From NCBI GenBank assembly GCA_963931155.1, contig OZ006978.1, positions 868,001-932,000 of the forward strand: a stretch of 64,000 nucleotides of DNA. The letters are read 5' to 3'. A model generated the notes under the pieces. That model searched no databases. It saw only the letters and a program-made list of their open reading frames with translations, and was not told the DNA's origin. Shown here piece after piece: positions 23,260 through 33,134 of this stretch (position 1 is the first letter of the stretch; each line of letters starts with the position of its first letter). The DNA is from CALXVA01 sp944392465. Its GTDB lineage: Bacteria > Bacillota > Clostridia > TANB77 > CAG-508. Both the position numbers and the translations under genes were made by a program.

Positions 23260-23288
23260 TTGATTAATTTTTTAAAATAATATACAAT
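23260..23288 (+). promoter_or_regulatory. Promoter of tRNA-Arg(CCU) and tadA
   Basis: TTGATT, 17 nt, TACAAT, ending 22 nt before the tRNA. Confidence 0.6.
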
Positions 23289-23310
23289 ATATAAGCATAT
23301 AATTTAATAC

Positions 23311-23387
<77 letters not shown>

Positions 23388-23430
23388 ATTAAACATATCT
23401 GCATAGTACATTAAAAAAGGAACGGAAAAC

Positions 23431-23901
23431 ATGAATGAAAAAGAGCATTTTATGAAAGAAGCTCTAAAGGAGGCAAAAAAAGCATATGACAAACTAGAAA
23501 TTCCTGTAGGAGCGGTTATTGTAAAAAATGGAAGAGTTATAGCAAGGGGGCATAATGTAAAAGAAGAAAAGAAAGATACAACAAAACATGCTGAGATTAT
23601 TGCTATACAAAAGGCTAGTAAAAAACTAGATAATTGGAGATTGAAAGATTGTGAAATGTATGTAACATTAGAGCCTTGTTCAATGTGTGCTGGAGCAATA
23701 ATTCAATCAAGAATAAAAAAAGTATATATAGGAGCAATGGATGAAAAAGCAGGAGCATGTGGTTCTGTTTTAAATTTATTTAAGGATTTTAAATTTAATC
23801 ATAATGTAGAAGCAGAAACAGGTATCTTAAAAGATGAGTGTGAAGATTTATTAAAAAAATTCTTTATAGAACTAAGAAAAATGAAAAAAAACATGGAGTG
23901 A
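23431..23901 (+). CDS. tadA: tRNA-specific adenosine deaminase TadA
   Basis: A 156-residue zinc deaminase that converts A34 to inosine in tRNA-Arg(ACG). The zinc site is intact: H53 and catalytic E55 in HAEI, C83 and C86 in PCSMCAG. The inosine lets that tRNA read CGU, CGC and CGA but not CGG, which matters for the CGG recoding seen in this window. The gene lies between two tRNAs and shares its last 7 nt, including the stop codon, with the 5' end of tRNA-Ser. The following SRP RNA-dnaX-ybaB-recR order matches Bacillus. Confidence 0.95.
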   Translation: MNEKEHFMKEALKEAKKAYDKLEIPVGAVIVKNGRVIARGHNVKEEKKDTTKHAEIIAIQKASKKLDNWRLKDCEMYVTLEPCSMCAGAIIQSRIKKVYIGAMDEKAGACGSVLNLFKDFKFNHNVEAETGILKDECEDLLKKFFIELRKMKKNME

Positions 23902-23986
23902 TATCGAAGAGGTCATAACGAGACTGACTCGAAATCAGTTAGGTATGAATAATGCCACGTGGGTTCGAATCCCACTCACTCCGCCA
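23895..23986 (+). tRNA. tRNA-Ser, anticodon CGA
   Basis: A 92-nt class II tRNA with long variable arm and encoded CCA. Acceptor arms GGAGTGA/TCACTCC; anticodon stem CTGA/TCAG with loop CTCGAAA gives anticodon CGA, reading UCG. Its first 7 nt overlap the end of tadA, so processing of the tRNA must cut inside the tadA message. Confidence 0.93.
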
Positions 23987-24033
23987 GAATAAGAAAAAAT
24001 ATATTTATATAGACCTAAAAAAGAGGAGGATAT

Positions 24034-24795
24034 ATGGAAAAAGAGCGAAAAAAACAAATAATTAAATTATGTGTTGCTATAGTTGCTTTTGCTATTATCA
24101 TTATTCTAGTTGCAACTATAATGATAAGGTATGAAGTAGAAGGAGATAAAAACCTACCATTTAATTTGAGCAAAATCATTTTAATAAGTACAGCAGAAGG
24201 AAATGAAAACAAGAAAGATGAAGAAAAAAGTAGCAAAAGATGGAGTTTTGATGTAGAACAAAATAATGATATGTATTTATATATAGATAAAAATGAAAAT
24301 TATCATGGTGATGAAAAAACAATAAAAAGTGTTGTTATAGAAAATATTAATATAACACAAGCTCCTCAAAAAGGAGAAATAAAAGTATATATGCCAAATA
24401 GTACAAAAGGAAGAGTTTTTGAAAATTCAGAAGACTATTTAGTAGAAGAAAAATTAGAATATAAGGGAGCTACTGAAAGTAATCCACAAACATTAGAAAT
24501 TGGTAGAAATGGTGGTAGTTCATTAATTAGATTTAGTAATGTTGGTATTGGAAAATATACATCTAACAAAGACAAAGAAATAACTCATGATGGAACTCTT
24601 TTAAAAAAACTAAAAGTTACTAATGATGAGGCAAAGTTTAGTGTAAGCTTTGATTTAGTAATAACTGTAGAAAATTGTAAATATAGAGCAAATATATCTA
24701 TGCAAATGCCTTGCGGAGACATAACTGAAGAAGGAACTTGCAGTTTAGAAAAAACAGATATGAGTGACATTATTTTTAAAAGAGAAAGACTTTAG
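24034..24795 (+). CDS. Unknown single-pass membrane protein
   Basis: A 253-residue protein I do not recognise. It has a Lys/Arg-rich N-terminus, one hydrophobic helix at about residues 10-31, then an extracytoplasmic domain of about 220 residues predicted to be rich in beta strands (VYMPNSTKGRVF, SSLIRFSNVGIGKY). The domain has three cysteines, in VENCKYR, MPCGD and GTCSLE. There is no lipobox. It follows tRNA-Ser by 47 nt with an AGGAGG site, and precedes the promoter of the SRP RNA. Confidence 0.75.
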   Translation: MEKERKKQIIKLCVAIVAFAIIIILVATIMIRYEVEGDKNLPFNLSKIILISTAEGNENKKDEEKSSKRWSFDVEQNNDMYLYIDKNENYHGDEKTIKSVVIENINITQAPQKGEIKVYMPNSTKGRVFENSEDYLVEEKLEYKGATESNPQTLEIGRNGGSSLIRFSNVGIGKYTSNKDKEITHDGTLLKKLKVTNDEAKFSVSFDLVITVENCKYRANISMQMPCGDITEEGTCSLEKTDMSDIIFKRERL

Positions 24796-24813
24796 AAAAT
24801 ATTAATTAACAGC

Positions 24814-24842
24814 TTGATAAATACACAAAAAAAGTATATAAT
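24814..24842 (+). promoter_or_regulatory. Promoter of the SRP RNA
   Basis: TTGATA, 17 nt, TATAAT; the expected start falls at the paired 5' end of the RNA at 24849. Confidence 0.8.
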
Positions 24843-24848
24843 ACAAAT

Positions 24849-24981
24849 GGTATGAGAAATTTAACTATTGTATGGAGGGGACCAACAAGAATCTGCGAAC
24901 CTTGTCAGGTCCGGGAGGAAGCAGCAATAAACAGTAATTCTTGTGTGGGAACTTCCATAGAGTAGTTAAATAGCTCACACC
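24849..24981 (+). ncRNA. ffs: Signal recognition particle RNA (4.5S-like)
   Basis: The conserved Ffh-binding domain is unmistakable around 24905-24930: GTCAGGTCCGGGAGGAAGCA. Ends GGTATGAG and CTCACACC pair and define the limits. At about 133 nt it is shorter than the Bacillus scRNA. It lies directly upstream of dnaX, as in Bacillus. Confidence 0.93.
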
Positions 24982-25009
24982 ATTTTTTAAAGATAGAGGG
25001 TGATATAGA

Positions 25010-26593
25010 TTGTCATATACAGCTTTATACAGAAGGTTTAGACCTTTAAAATTTGAAGAAATAGTTGGGCAAGAACATATTACAAAAACATTAAGAAATC
25101 AGATTATAGCAGGAAGAGTTGGACATGCATATTTGTTTAATGGTGGAAGAGGAACAGGAAAAACCTCTGCGGCAAAGGTACTGGCAAGAGCAGTAAACTG
25201 TTTAAATCCACAAGATGGGGAACCATGTAATGAATGTGAAATTTGTAAAGCAGCACTTTCAGGTTCGCTTACAGATATTGTTGAAATGGATGCTGCATCA
25301 AATAATAGTGTGGAAGATATTCGTTCAATAAGAGAAGAGGTTAATTTTTTACCTACTCTTGCGAAATATAGAGTATATATTATAGATGAGGTTCACATGT
25401 TATCTACTGGAGCATTTAATGCATTATTAAAAACATTGGAAGAACCGCCAGAACACGTAAAGTTTATTTTGGCAACAACAGAACCACAAAAATTACCCGC
25501 AACAATACTTTCGAGATGTCAAAGATTTGATTTTAAAAAATTATCTAATGACAGTATTATAAAAAGATTAAAATATGTAGTAAATGAAAGCAATATAGAA
25601 ATTAGCGATAATGCACTAAAACTAATTGCAACATTATCAGAAGGTGCAATGAGAGATGCCTTAAGCATTTTAGAAAGATGCTTGCAAGATGGAAACACAA
25701 ATATAGATGAAGATAGAATAAAAGATTTAGTAGGTATTCCAAAACTTACATATATAAATGCTATAGTAAAATCATTTATAGAGTACAATGTAGAAGATGC
25801 AATAAAAGCAGTTGATACAGTATTAAATGCTGGAAAAGATTTAAATAATTTACTATGGGAAATAATAAAATATGTAAAGGATATTTTGGTATACAAGGTA
25901 ACAGGAGAATTAGAAATATATAGTGAATCTGAATTAACTGATATAAAAGTTTTAGCTGATGAAGTCTCAAAAGAAAGATTGTTATATATAATAACAGATT
26001 TATCTAAGTTAGAAAATGACATGAAATGGTCTACACAAAAAAGTATACTTTTTCAGGTAGAGATTATTAAACTATGTAGTGAAAATATAATAGAAACACA
26101 TGTGGAAACTGTGGATAAATCGAAAGAAAAAGAAGCCAAAGCTATGGATAAATTCACAAAACAGCCAGAGTCTAATATTAAATCTACAGAAGGAAATAAT
26201 TCAAGTACAAAAAATGAAACTAATAATATATCAAAAGCAATTTCTGGATTTAAAGAAGTTGGAGGTTGGAAAAATATATTAGAAGAGTTAAGAACATCAG
26301 GAAAGATTATGATATACTCTAATTTAATTAAAGCAAAAGCTATAGAATTAAACGATATGACAGTAGGAATAAGTTTTCCAGATGGAATAACTTCTTTTGG
26401 AAAAACAATTTTGAAAAAACCGGAGAACATAAATGAACTTTCAAGAGTGATTTCAATTGAATACGGAAAAGACATGAAAGTAAGAATAATAGATAGTGTG
26501 GATTCACTTCCAAAGAGTGATAAAAAAAGCAAAATGACATCAATTGAGAGCATGGCAAATGATTTAGATATACCATTAAATATTATAGATTAA
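25010..26593 (+). CDS. dnaX: DNA polymerase III gamma/tau subunit
   Basis: A 527-residue clamp-loader ATPase. Walker A GGRGTGKTS is at 45-53, the zinc module uses C64, C73, C76 and C79, DEVHMLS is near residue 126, and the arginine-finger motif LSRCQRFDF near 164. After the three clamp-loader domains (to about 360) comes a polar linker and a C-terminal tau domain. It starts with TTG, 10 nt after GAGG. The ybaB and recR genes follow in one unit, the common DNA-repair/replication cluster of Firmicutes. Confidence 0.96.
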   Translation: MSYTALYRRFRPLKFEEIVGQEHITKTLRNQIIAGRVGHAYLFNGGRGTGKTSAAKVLARAVNCLNPQDGEPCNECEICKAALSGSLTDIVEMDAASNNSVEDIRSIREEVNFLPTLAKYRVYIIDEVHMLSTGAFNALLKTLEEPPEHVKFILATTEPQKLPATILSRCQRFDFKKLSNDSIIKRLKYVVNESNIEISDNALKLIATLSEGAMRDALSILERCLQDGNTNIDEDRIKDLVGIPKLTYINAIVKSFIEYNVEDAIKAVDTVLNAGKDLNNLLWEIIKYVKDILVYKVTGELEIYSESELTDIKVLADEVSKERLLYIITDLSKLENDMKWSTQKSILFQVEIIKLCSENIIETHVETVDKSKEKEAKAMDKFTKQPESNIKSTEGNNSSTKNETNNISKAISGFKEVGGWKNILEELRTSGKIMIYSNLIKAKAIELNDMTVGISFPDGITSFGKTILKKPENINELSRVISIEYGKDMKVRIIDSVDSLPKSDKKSKMTSIESMANDLDIPLNIID

Positions 26594-26614
26594 AAAGAAA
26601 AGGAGAAATGTATT

Positions 26615-26956
26615 ATGGCAAAAAGAGGAGGATTCCCAGGAATGGGAGGATTTGGTGGAATGAACATCAATCAATTAATGAAGGAAGCAAAAAAAATGCA
26701 GTCTGATATGGAAAAATCACAAGAAGAATTAGCTTCAAAAGAATTTGAAGCAACAGCAGGCGGAGGAGCGGTTTATGTAAAAGTATCAGGTAACAAAGAA
26801 ATAAAAGAAATAAAAATAAAACAAGAAGTTGTTGACCCTGATGATGTAGAAATGTTACAAGATTTAATTTTAACATCTGTAAATGAAGCTTTAAGAAAAG
26901 TTGATAGTGAACAAGCTCAAGCACTTGGTAAATACAATATACCAGGCTTAATGTAA
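26615..26956 (+). CDS. YbaB/EbfC-family nucleoid-associated protein
   Basis: A 113-residue DNA-binding protein of the YbaB/EbfC family. After a Gly-rich opening (PGMGGFGGM) comes MNINQLMKEAKKMQ, the helix that starts the conserved domain, followed by EATAGGGAVYVKVSGN. The family forms tweezer-like dimers that bind DNA and is nearly always encoded between dnaX and recR, as here: 21 nt after dnaX and 12 nt before recR. Confidence 0.93.
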   Translation: MAKRGGFPGMGGFGGMNINQLMKEAKKMQSDMEKSQEELASKEFEATAGGGAVYVKVSGNKEIKEIKIKQEVVDPDDVEMLQDLILTSVNEALRKVDSEQAQALGKYNIPGLM

Positions 26957-26968
26957 GGGTGAAAAAAT

Positions 26969-27568
26969 ATGTCATATTATTCACCATCGATAGAAAAATT
27001 AATAGAAGCATTTGAAAAACTGCCAAGTATAGGAAATAAGACTGCAGCAAGACTTGCATTCTATATTTTAAATGCAAGTAAAGAAGAGACAGATGAATTT
27101 ATTTCAGCCATACAAAATGCTAAACAAAATTTAAAATATTGTTCTAAATGTTTTAATATATCAGATACAGATCCGTGTGAAATTTGTGCTAATCCTAGAA
27201 GAGATAATTCTGTAATATGTGTTGTAGAAGATGTAAAAGATGTTGTTGCAATGGAAAGAACACATGAATTTAAAGGTTTATATCATGTTTTACATGGTAG
27301 TATATCTCCAATGAATGGAGTAGGTCCAGATGATATAAAAATAAAAGAGCTATTATCAAGGCTTATGACAGGAGAAGTGAAAGAAGTAATTTTAGCCACA
27401 AATCCAAGAGTGGAAGGAGAAGCGACAGCTATGTATATATCAAAACTAATAAAACCTCTTGGAATTAAAGTTACAAGAATAGCACATGGAGTACCTGTAG
27501 GAGGAGATTTAGAATACACAGATGAAGTAACATTATCTAAAGCATTAGAAGGAAGAAGAGAATTATAA
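26969..27568 (+). CDS. recR: Recombination protein RecR
   Basis: A 199-residue recombination-mediator protein that works with RecO to load RecA at gaps. It has the helix-hairpin-helix (FEKLPSIGNKTAARLAF), the zinc finger C58, C61, C70 and C73, and the Toprim domain (ICVVEDVKDVVAMERT). Length equals the family norm. It closes the dnaX-ybaB-recR unit and is followed by a hairpin terminator. Confidence 0.97.
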   Translation: MSYYSPSIEKLIEAFEKLPSIGNKTAARLAFYILNASKEETDEFISAIQNAKQNLKYCSKCFNISDTDPCEICANPRRDNSVICVVEDVKDVVAMERTHEFKGLYHVLHGSISPMNGVGPDDIKIKELLSRLMTGEVKEVILATNPRVEGEATAMYISKLIKPLGIKVTRIAHGVPVGGDLEYTDEVTLSKALEGRREL

Positions 27569-27578
27569 TAACGTAAAC

Positions 27579-27617
27579 AAAAAATCATATTGTAGTTATC
27601 CACAATATGATTTTTTT
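27579..27617 (+). terminator. Terminator of dnaX-ybaB-recR
   Basis: AAAAATCATATTGT / ACAATATGATTTTT followed by T residues. The loop and second arm hold a TTATCCACA word; another lies 28 nt downstream. Confidence 0.85.
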
Positions 27618-27695
27618 ATAATCACTTTATCCACAATGTTATATTTATAATTTATTGCTAGGATTTTAAAAATTTTCACAATAAAATAATTAAAT

Positions 27696-28823
27696 TTAAA
27701 TTAAATTCATTAATTCAGTACATATATCCTGAGTAGCATATTTTTTTGCGATTTTTATTGCGTTATTCTTCATTTCTTCTAATTTATTTGGTTCTTTTAA
27801 CATCTGGTGTATAACTTTATTAGGGTTTTCATCTTTCTTTAGCCACACAGCCACATTGTGACTTTCTAAAAATTCTGCGTTTTCTTCCTCTTGGCCTGGT
27901 ATTGGATTTATAATCAATATTGGAAGTCCAGATACTAAACTTTCGCTTGTAGTTAATCCTCCTGGTTTTGTAACTACTAAACTGGCTATATGCATTAGTT
28001 CTGGTACAGAGTTTGTATATTCTAAAATTTTAACTCTATCATTCACATCTAATTTATCGACTAATTCATGAAAACTATCATTCATCTTTTTGTTTTTTCC
28101 TGAAATAGCTACTATTTGGTATGTGGATAAATTATTCACAATTGATTCTAAAACTTCTAAAGTTCTATCTTTTCCGAGTCCAAATTCACCGCCACCAAAA
28201 AATAGTACTACTGGTTTATCTTTATCTAGATTAAATGATTCATATATTTTATCTTTATCAAAATTTTCAAAAAATCTATCTGACAGAGGAATACCAGTAA
28301 CAAATATTTTTTGTGGTGTAACACCAAATTTTATTATTTCATTTTTCATATTCTCATTTGATACAAAAAAAGCATCAGTATATTCATGTCCAATAAGCCA
28401 TTGTTCATGTGGTGCAAAATCTGTTAGAACAGTAGCAAGTTTGCAAAATATTTTTTGTTTTCTTCTTAAATAACTAACCATCTGACTACTAAAAGGATGA
28501 GTGGATACAACTAAATCTGGATTTTTTTCTTTAATAAGATTTTTTAATTTAATTGCCATCATCTTATTTGTTCTGGAACTTACATGACCAAGTAACCCTT
28601 TTTGCGAATTTGAATAAACTTTTCCCCATAAATTAGGTGCTTTTTTTGCCATTTCTTTATATGCACCAGTAGTAACTCTATTTAATACTTTATTAATATA
28701 TTCTATACAATCAATTATTTCTGTTTCAACTTCGTAATTATCATCTAAATATTTTTTAATTGATTTTGCAGCAGAATAGTGCCCACCACCATATGCTGCA
28801 TATAATATTAAAATTTTTTTCAT
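27696..28823 (-). CDS. Diacylglycerol glucosyltransferase (UgtP/MGDG-synthase family)
   Basis: A 375-residue GT28-type glycosyltransferase. The N-terminal MGDG-synthase domain opens with LILYAAYGGGHYSAAKS, and the UDP-sugar site shows TKPGGLTTSESL near residue 288 and PIPGQEEEN near 311. UgtP enzymes add glucose from UDP-glucose to diacylglycerol, giving the lipoteichoic-acid anchor and membrane glycolipids. GalU and PgcA at 16.5-19.2 kb would supply the donor. It acts at the inner membrane face without membrane helices. Single gene, start at 28823 after GAGGGGA. Confidence 0.87.
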   Translation of the reverse strand: MKKILILYAAYGGGHYSAAKSIKKYLDDNYEVETEIIDCIEYINKVLNRVTTGAYKEMAKKAPNLWGKVYSNSQKGLLGHVSSRTNKMMAIKLKNLIKEKNPDLVVSTHPFSSQMVSYLRRKQKIFCKLATVLTDFAPHEQWLIGHEYTDAFFVSNENMKNEIIKFGVTPQKIFVTGIPLSDRFFENFDKDKIYESFNLDKDKPVVLFFGGGEFGLGKDRTLEVLESIVNNLSTYQIVAISGKNKKMNDSFHELVDKLDVNDRVKILEYTNSVPELMHIASLVVTKPGGLTTSESLVSGLPILIINPIPGQEEENAEFLESHNVAVWLKKDENPNKVIHQMLKEPNKLEEMKNNAIKIAKKYATQDICTELMNLI

Positions 28824-29010
28824 AACTTCCCCTCGTAAAAATTATATATTTTACCTTTATTTATCTAATAGTCTTAAACAAGAAATTTAAATCAAGGACA
28901 TTTTATCATAAAAAACATTAAAAGTCTAAAATATAAAAAAATATTAAGAATAATTTAACAAATTTTATACAAAATATATAAAAATAGAAAAAATGGAAAG
29001 GATGAATTTT

Positions 29011-30393
29011 GTGGATAAAATAAAATCTAAACTTATTGATTGGAAAAACAGGTTAAAAGATAGGCATATGCTTAGTATAATAGTTGTTCTTTTTTCTATA
29101 ATAGTAATTTTAGGAATGTATATATATAAAAAACAATTAGAATATAGGCAATTATCTGATAATTCATATAACATGGCATTTTACGAATTAGTGGACTATG
29201 TGCAAAACGTAGAAGTTTATTTGGCAAAAGCTTTAATTTCAAATTCACCAGAAAGCGGAGCTACTAGTTTATCTAATGTATGGAGAGAAGCAAACATGGC
29301 ATTAACTTCATTAAGCCAGCTTCCAATAAACACAAATGAACTTGAAAATACATCTAAGTTTCTAAATCAAGTTAGTGAGTATAGTTACTCATTGTATACT
29401 AAAAATTTAAGAGACGAAGAATTATCAAATGAAGATATGGAAAACATAAAAAACTTACATCAATATAGTGTGGAGCTTGAAAACACATTAAATCAATTAT
29501 CAGCAGATTTAAATAATGGAAGAATAAGTTTCGGAGAATTAGAAAAAAAGGGAAATAGTGTGTTCGCAAAAGAAGTAAGTAATATATCTAAATATAGTTT
29601 TAGCAATTTAGAACAAACTTTTCATGAGTATTCTGGTTTAATATATGATGGTGCCTTTTCAGAACATATTACGACTAAAGAAAAAGTGGGATTAACAGGC
29701 GAAAATATAGATGAGGAAACAGCAAAAAATAAAGCAATAGAGTTTATTGGAAATAATAATATAAAAGAAATAAATTCCTATGGAAAAAGTGAAGGTTATA
29801 TAAATGTATTTAATTTTGGAATAACATATAATGATGATTCTACTTGTACGATATCTATATCGGAAAAAGGTGGGCATTTAGTATATATGGATAAAAATAG
29901 AGAAGTATTATCTGAAGTGATATCTGAAAAGGAAGCGGATAACAAGGCAAAGGAATATTTGAAATCTAAAGGCTTTAACAATATGGAAGAAACATATTAT
30001 TTGAAAGAAAGCGGAATAGTAACGATAAATTATGCATATGTGCAAGAAAATGTTCTGATGTATCCAGATTTAATAAAAGTAAAAGTGGCATTAGATAATG
30101 GAGAAATCTTAGGAATTGAGACAACGGGATATTTAAATTCTCATAGTGAAAGAAAAATAAAAGAACCAAAGATTAGTGTGGAAAAGGCAAAAGAAAGTTT
30201 AAACAAAAACCTAAATATAGAAAGTGAAAGATTAGTAGTTATTCCAACAGAATGGCAAACAGAGATAGAATGTTGGGAGTTTGAAGGAAATGTTGAAGGA
30301 TTAGACTTTATTGTATATGTTAATACTCAAACAGGAAAGGAAGAAGATATATTAATTATAACCAATACTCCTAATGGAATATTAACACATTAG
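29011..30393 (+). CDS. ypeB: Germination protein YpeB
   Basis: A 460-residue spore protein that holds the cortex-lytic enzyme SleB stable and inactive until germination. One membrane helix (about residues 20-42) is followed by a helical N-terminal domain and three PepSY-like repeats from about residue 225 (EETAKNKAIEFIG, EKEADNKAKEYL, VEKAKESLNKNL). sleB, usually its neighbour, is not present in this window. I favour the GTG at 29011, 8 nt after AGGA; the upstream ATG codons at 28993 and 29002 lack a spaced ribosome site. Confidence 0.9.
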   Translation: MDKIKSKLIDWKNRLKDRHMLSIIVVLFSIIVILGMYIYKKQLEYRQLSDNSYNMAFYELVDYVQNVEVYLAKALISNSPESGATSLSNVWREANMALTSLSQLPINTNELENTSKFLNQVSEYSYSLYTKNLRDEELSNEDMENIKNLHQYSVELENTLNQLSADLNNGRISFGELEKKGNSVFAKEVSNISKYSFSNLEQTFHEYSGLIYDGAFSEHITTKEKVGLTGENIDEETAKNKAIEFIGNNNIKEINSYGKSEGYINVFNFGITYNDDSTCTISISEKGGHLVYMDKNREVLSEVISEKEADNKAKEYLKSKGFNNMEETYYLKESGIVTINYAYVQENVLMYPDLIKVKVALDNGEILGIETTGYLNSHSERKIKEPKISVEKAKESLNKNLNIESERLVVIPTEWQTEIECWEFEGNVEGLDFIVYVNTQTGKEEDILIITNTPNGILTH

Positions 30394-30421
30394 ATAATTA
30401 AAAATTATGAGTGATATAAAT

Positions 30422-30452
30422 AAAAAACCTCCATATCGAGGAGGTTTTTTCT
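30422..30452 (+). terminator. Terminator of ypeB
   Basis: AAAAAACCTCC / GGAGGTTTTTT hairpin with T run. Interestingly the second arm contains GAGGAGG. Confidence 0.88.
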
Positions 30453-30617
30453 TGTAAAATGCGAAAAATTAGCATATAATACTGAATGAAAAATATAATA
30501 TTAACTAATATATATTAAAAAACAAACAATACTTTTAAGGAAAAGAAAGTTGGAAAGTAATTATGTTTTGACGTTGTTCAACTAAGTCTATGCCATAAGA
30601 AAGGGATGATATAAATA

Positions 30618-32024
30618 ATGAAACAAATTTATGTAAAAGATGTAGTAAGACTTTGCAAAGGAGAAATTTTAATAGGAGATGAAAATGAAACTCTAGTTGA
30701 TTTTGCAAAAGATACTAGGGAAGTAAAAGATGGAGATATATTTTTAGGAATAAAAGGAGAAAATTTTGACGGAAATTTATATTTTAAAGAAGCTTTGGAA
30801 AATGGCGCTAAAGTTTGTATATTGCAAAAAGAAAGTATTAAAGACAAAATAGATAAAAATACAATAGAAAAAGAATATCCAGATAGAACAATTGTAATAG
30901 TAGAAGATACAATAAAAGCACTACAAGAGCTAGCTACCTATAAAAGAAGCTTATATAATATACCAGTTATAGGCATAACGGGAAGTGTTGGAAAAACAAG
31001 TACAAAAGATATTATAGCAAGCGTAATGAGTAAGAAATATAATGTTTTAAAAACATTAGGAAATTATAACAATCAAATAGGATTGCCACTTACAATTTTA
31101 AGATTAAAAGACCATGATGCAATGGTAATAGAAATGGGAATGAGTGAGCTAGGAGAAATTAGTAATCTTACCAAAATAGCAAAACCAACTGTGGCAGTTA
31201 TAACAAATGTTGGAACAGCCCATATAGGGAACTTAGGTTCAAGAGAAAATATTTTAAAAGCAAAATTAGAAATTTTAGAAGGATTACAAGAAAATGGAAC
31301 ATTAATTATTAATAATGATAATGACATGCTACATGATTGGAATAAAAATAACCACGACAATAAATTTAATGTAGTGACATTTGGGTTAGAAAATAAAAGT
31401 GACATTATGGCAAAGGATGTGAAAACATCAGAAAACGGAAGTACATATAAGATAGATATAAACAATAAAACATATAATGTTAATGTATCAGTTGGCGGAG
31501 CACATTTTGTATTAAATAGTTTATGTGCTATAGCAGTTGGAAATTTATTTAATATAAAAATGGAAGATATTTTACAAGGGACAGCTAATTTTGAATTAAC
31601 AAAAAGAAGAATGGAAATACATAAAGATGAAATGGGAGCAACTATTATTAATGATTGCTATAATGCAAATTATGATTCTATGAAAGCAGCACTAGATTAT
31701 TTAGGAAATATAAGTACTAATAGGAGAATTGCAGTATTAGGAGATATGCTAGAGCTAGGAGAATTTTCAAAAATGCTTCATGAGAAAGTAGGAGAAGAAG
31801 TTGTGAAAAATAAAATAGACATATTATTAACAGTAGGTGATATGTCTAAATATATTTCAAAAAAAGCACAAGAAGAAGGATTAAGCAAAGATAAGATTTT
31901 TGTATGTAAAAATAATGAAGAAGCTATAGAAATATTAAAAAATAAAATACAAGAAGGAGATGCAATACTTTTAAAGGCTTCTAATGGAATGAATTTTCAA
32001 GAGATTTTTGAAAAAATTTGTTAA
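30618..32024 (+). CDS. murF: UDP-MurNAc-tripeptide-D-Ala-D-Ala ligase
   Basis: A 468-residue Mur ligase that adds D-Ala-D-Ala to UDP-MurNAc-tripeptide. Mur-N domain at 1-80, ATP loop GITGSVGKTSTKD near residue 118, the substrate motif NYNNQIGLPLTIL near 146, and AVLGDMLELG near 373. It is followed 36 nt later by ddl, which makes its D-Ala-D-Ala substrate. A 165-nt stretch upstream carries no clear promoter. Confidence 0.96.
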   Translation: MKQIYVKDVVRLCKGEILIGDENETLVDFAKDTREVKDGDIFLGIKGENFDGNLYFKEALENGAKVCILQKESIKDKIDKNTIEKEYPDRTIVIVEDTIKALQELATYKRSLYNIPVIGITGSVGKTSTKDIIASVMSKKYNVLKTLGNYNNQIGLPLTILRLKDHDAMVIEMGMSELGEISNLTKIAKPTVAVITNVGTAHIGNLGSRENILKAKLEILEGLQENGTLIINNDNDMLHDWNKNNHDNKFNVVTFGLENKSDIMAKDVKTSENGSTYKIDINNKTYNVNVSVGGAHFVLNSLCAIAVGNLFNIKMEDILQGTANFELTKRRMEIHKDEMGATIINDCYNANYDSMKAALDYLGNISTNRRIAVLGDMLELGEFSKMLHEKVGEEVVKNKIDILLTVGDMSKYISKKAQEEGLSKDKIFVCKNNEEAIEILKNKIQEGDAILLKASNGMNFQEIFEKIC

Positions 32025-32060
32025 AATAAAAATAGTTTTATTATAAAGAAGGGGATGTAT

Positions 32061-33134
32061 ATGATGAATAAGTTAAAAGTAGGCGTTATATTTGGAGGAA
32101 TGTCAACAGAACATGATGTGTCTATTACATCAGGCACATCAGTAATAAAAAACTTAGATAAAACTAAATATGAAATATATCCAATATATATAGATGAAGT
32201 AGGAAATTGGTTTGAATACACAAGAAAGATAGAGGATATAGAGGTTATTGAAGTAGGCGAAAAAATAAACGAAATTAATAAAATAATAAATCCAATTGAA
32301 TATTTACAAGAATGTGATGTGATATTTCCGGTATTACATGGGTTATATGGGGAAGATGGTACGATTCAAGGAATGTTAGAGTTAATTAATAGACCATATG
32401 TAGGATGTAAAGTATTATCGTCAAGTGTGTGTATGGATAAAGTGTATTCAAAATTTATATTTAAAAATGCTAATATAGAACAAGCAGATTATATTTATTT
32501 AAGAAAATATGAAGATAAATACATATATGTAGATGAAAAGTTTAATGAAAAAATAATAAGCTTGAATAAAATACCAGACATTGTAGAAGAAAAATTGGGA
32601 TATCCAGTATTTATAAAACCATCAAATTCAGGTTCTTCAATTGGAATAAATAAAGCAACAAACAAAGAAGAATTAAAAAGATATATAGAATATGCTGGAA
32701 AATTCGACAAAAAAATACTTGTTGAAGAAGAAATAAAGGGTAGAGAAGTAGAGTGTGCCGTATTAGGGAATGAAGAGGTGGAAGTCTCAGGTATAGGAGA
32801 AATACTATCTGCAGAAGATTTTTATACATTTGATGCAAAATATAAAAATAATGAATCTAGAACTGTAATACCTGCAGACGTTTCTAAGGAGATAGTAGAA
32901 AAAATAAGAAAAACAGCAGTAAAAGCTTTTAAAGCAATAGACGGAAAAGGGCTATCTAGAGTAGATTTCTTTATTGAAAATAAAACTAATAGAATTTTAT
33001 TAATTGAAATAAACACTATGCCAGGATTTACAAAAATAAGTATGTATCCAAAATTATGGGAACAAGAAGGAGTTAAATATAGTGAATTATTAGACAAACT
33101 AATTAATTTAGCAATGGAAGAGAAAGTAAACTAA
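32061..33134 (+). CDS. ddl: D-alanine-D-alanine ligase
   Basis: A 357-residue ATP-grasp enzyme joining two D-alanines. Signs are VIFGGMSTEHDVSITSG near residue 7, VLHGLYGEDGTIQG near 93, KPSNSGSSIGI near 190, and EINTMPGFTKISMYP near 314. The Tyr/Ser of the substrate loop and the SMYP end are intact. I chose the ATG at 32061, 6 nt after AAGGGG; an earlier ATG (32055) is part of that site. Co-transcribed with murF. Confidence 0.96.
   Translation: MMNKLKVGVIFGGMSTEHDVSITSGTSVIKNLDKTKYEIYPIYIDEVGNWFEYTRKIEDIEVIEVGEKINEINKIINPIEYLQECDVIFPVLHGLYGEDGTIQGMLELINRPYVGCKVLSSSVCMDKVYSKFIFKNANIEQADYIYLRKYEDKYIYVDEKFNEKIISLNKIPDIVEEKLGYPVFIKPSNSGSSIGINKATNKEELKRYIEYAGKFDKKILVEEEIKGREVECAVLGNEEVEVSGIGEILSAEDFYTFDAKYKNNESRTVIPADVSKEIVEKIRKTAVKAFKAIDGKGLSRVDFFIENKTNRILLIEINTMPGFTKISMYPKLWEQEGVKYSELLDKLINLAMEEKVN

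Noticed and set aside
23238..23275. Terminator hairpin ATCAAG/CTTGAT before tRNA-Arg(CCU)
   Set aside because: Short stem with a long loop, overlapping the -35 of the tRNA promoter; a proper terminator already stands at 23161-23195.
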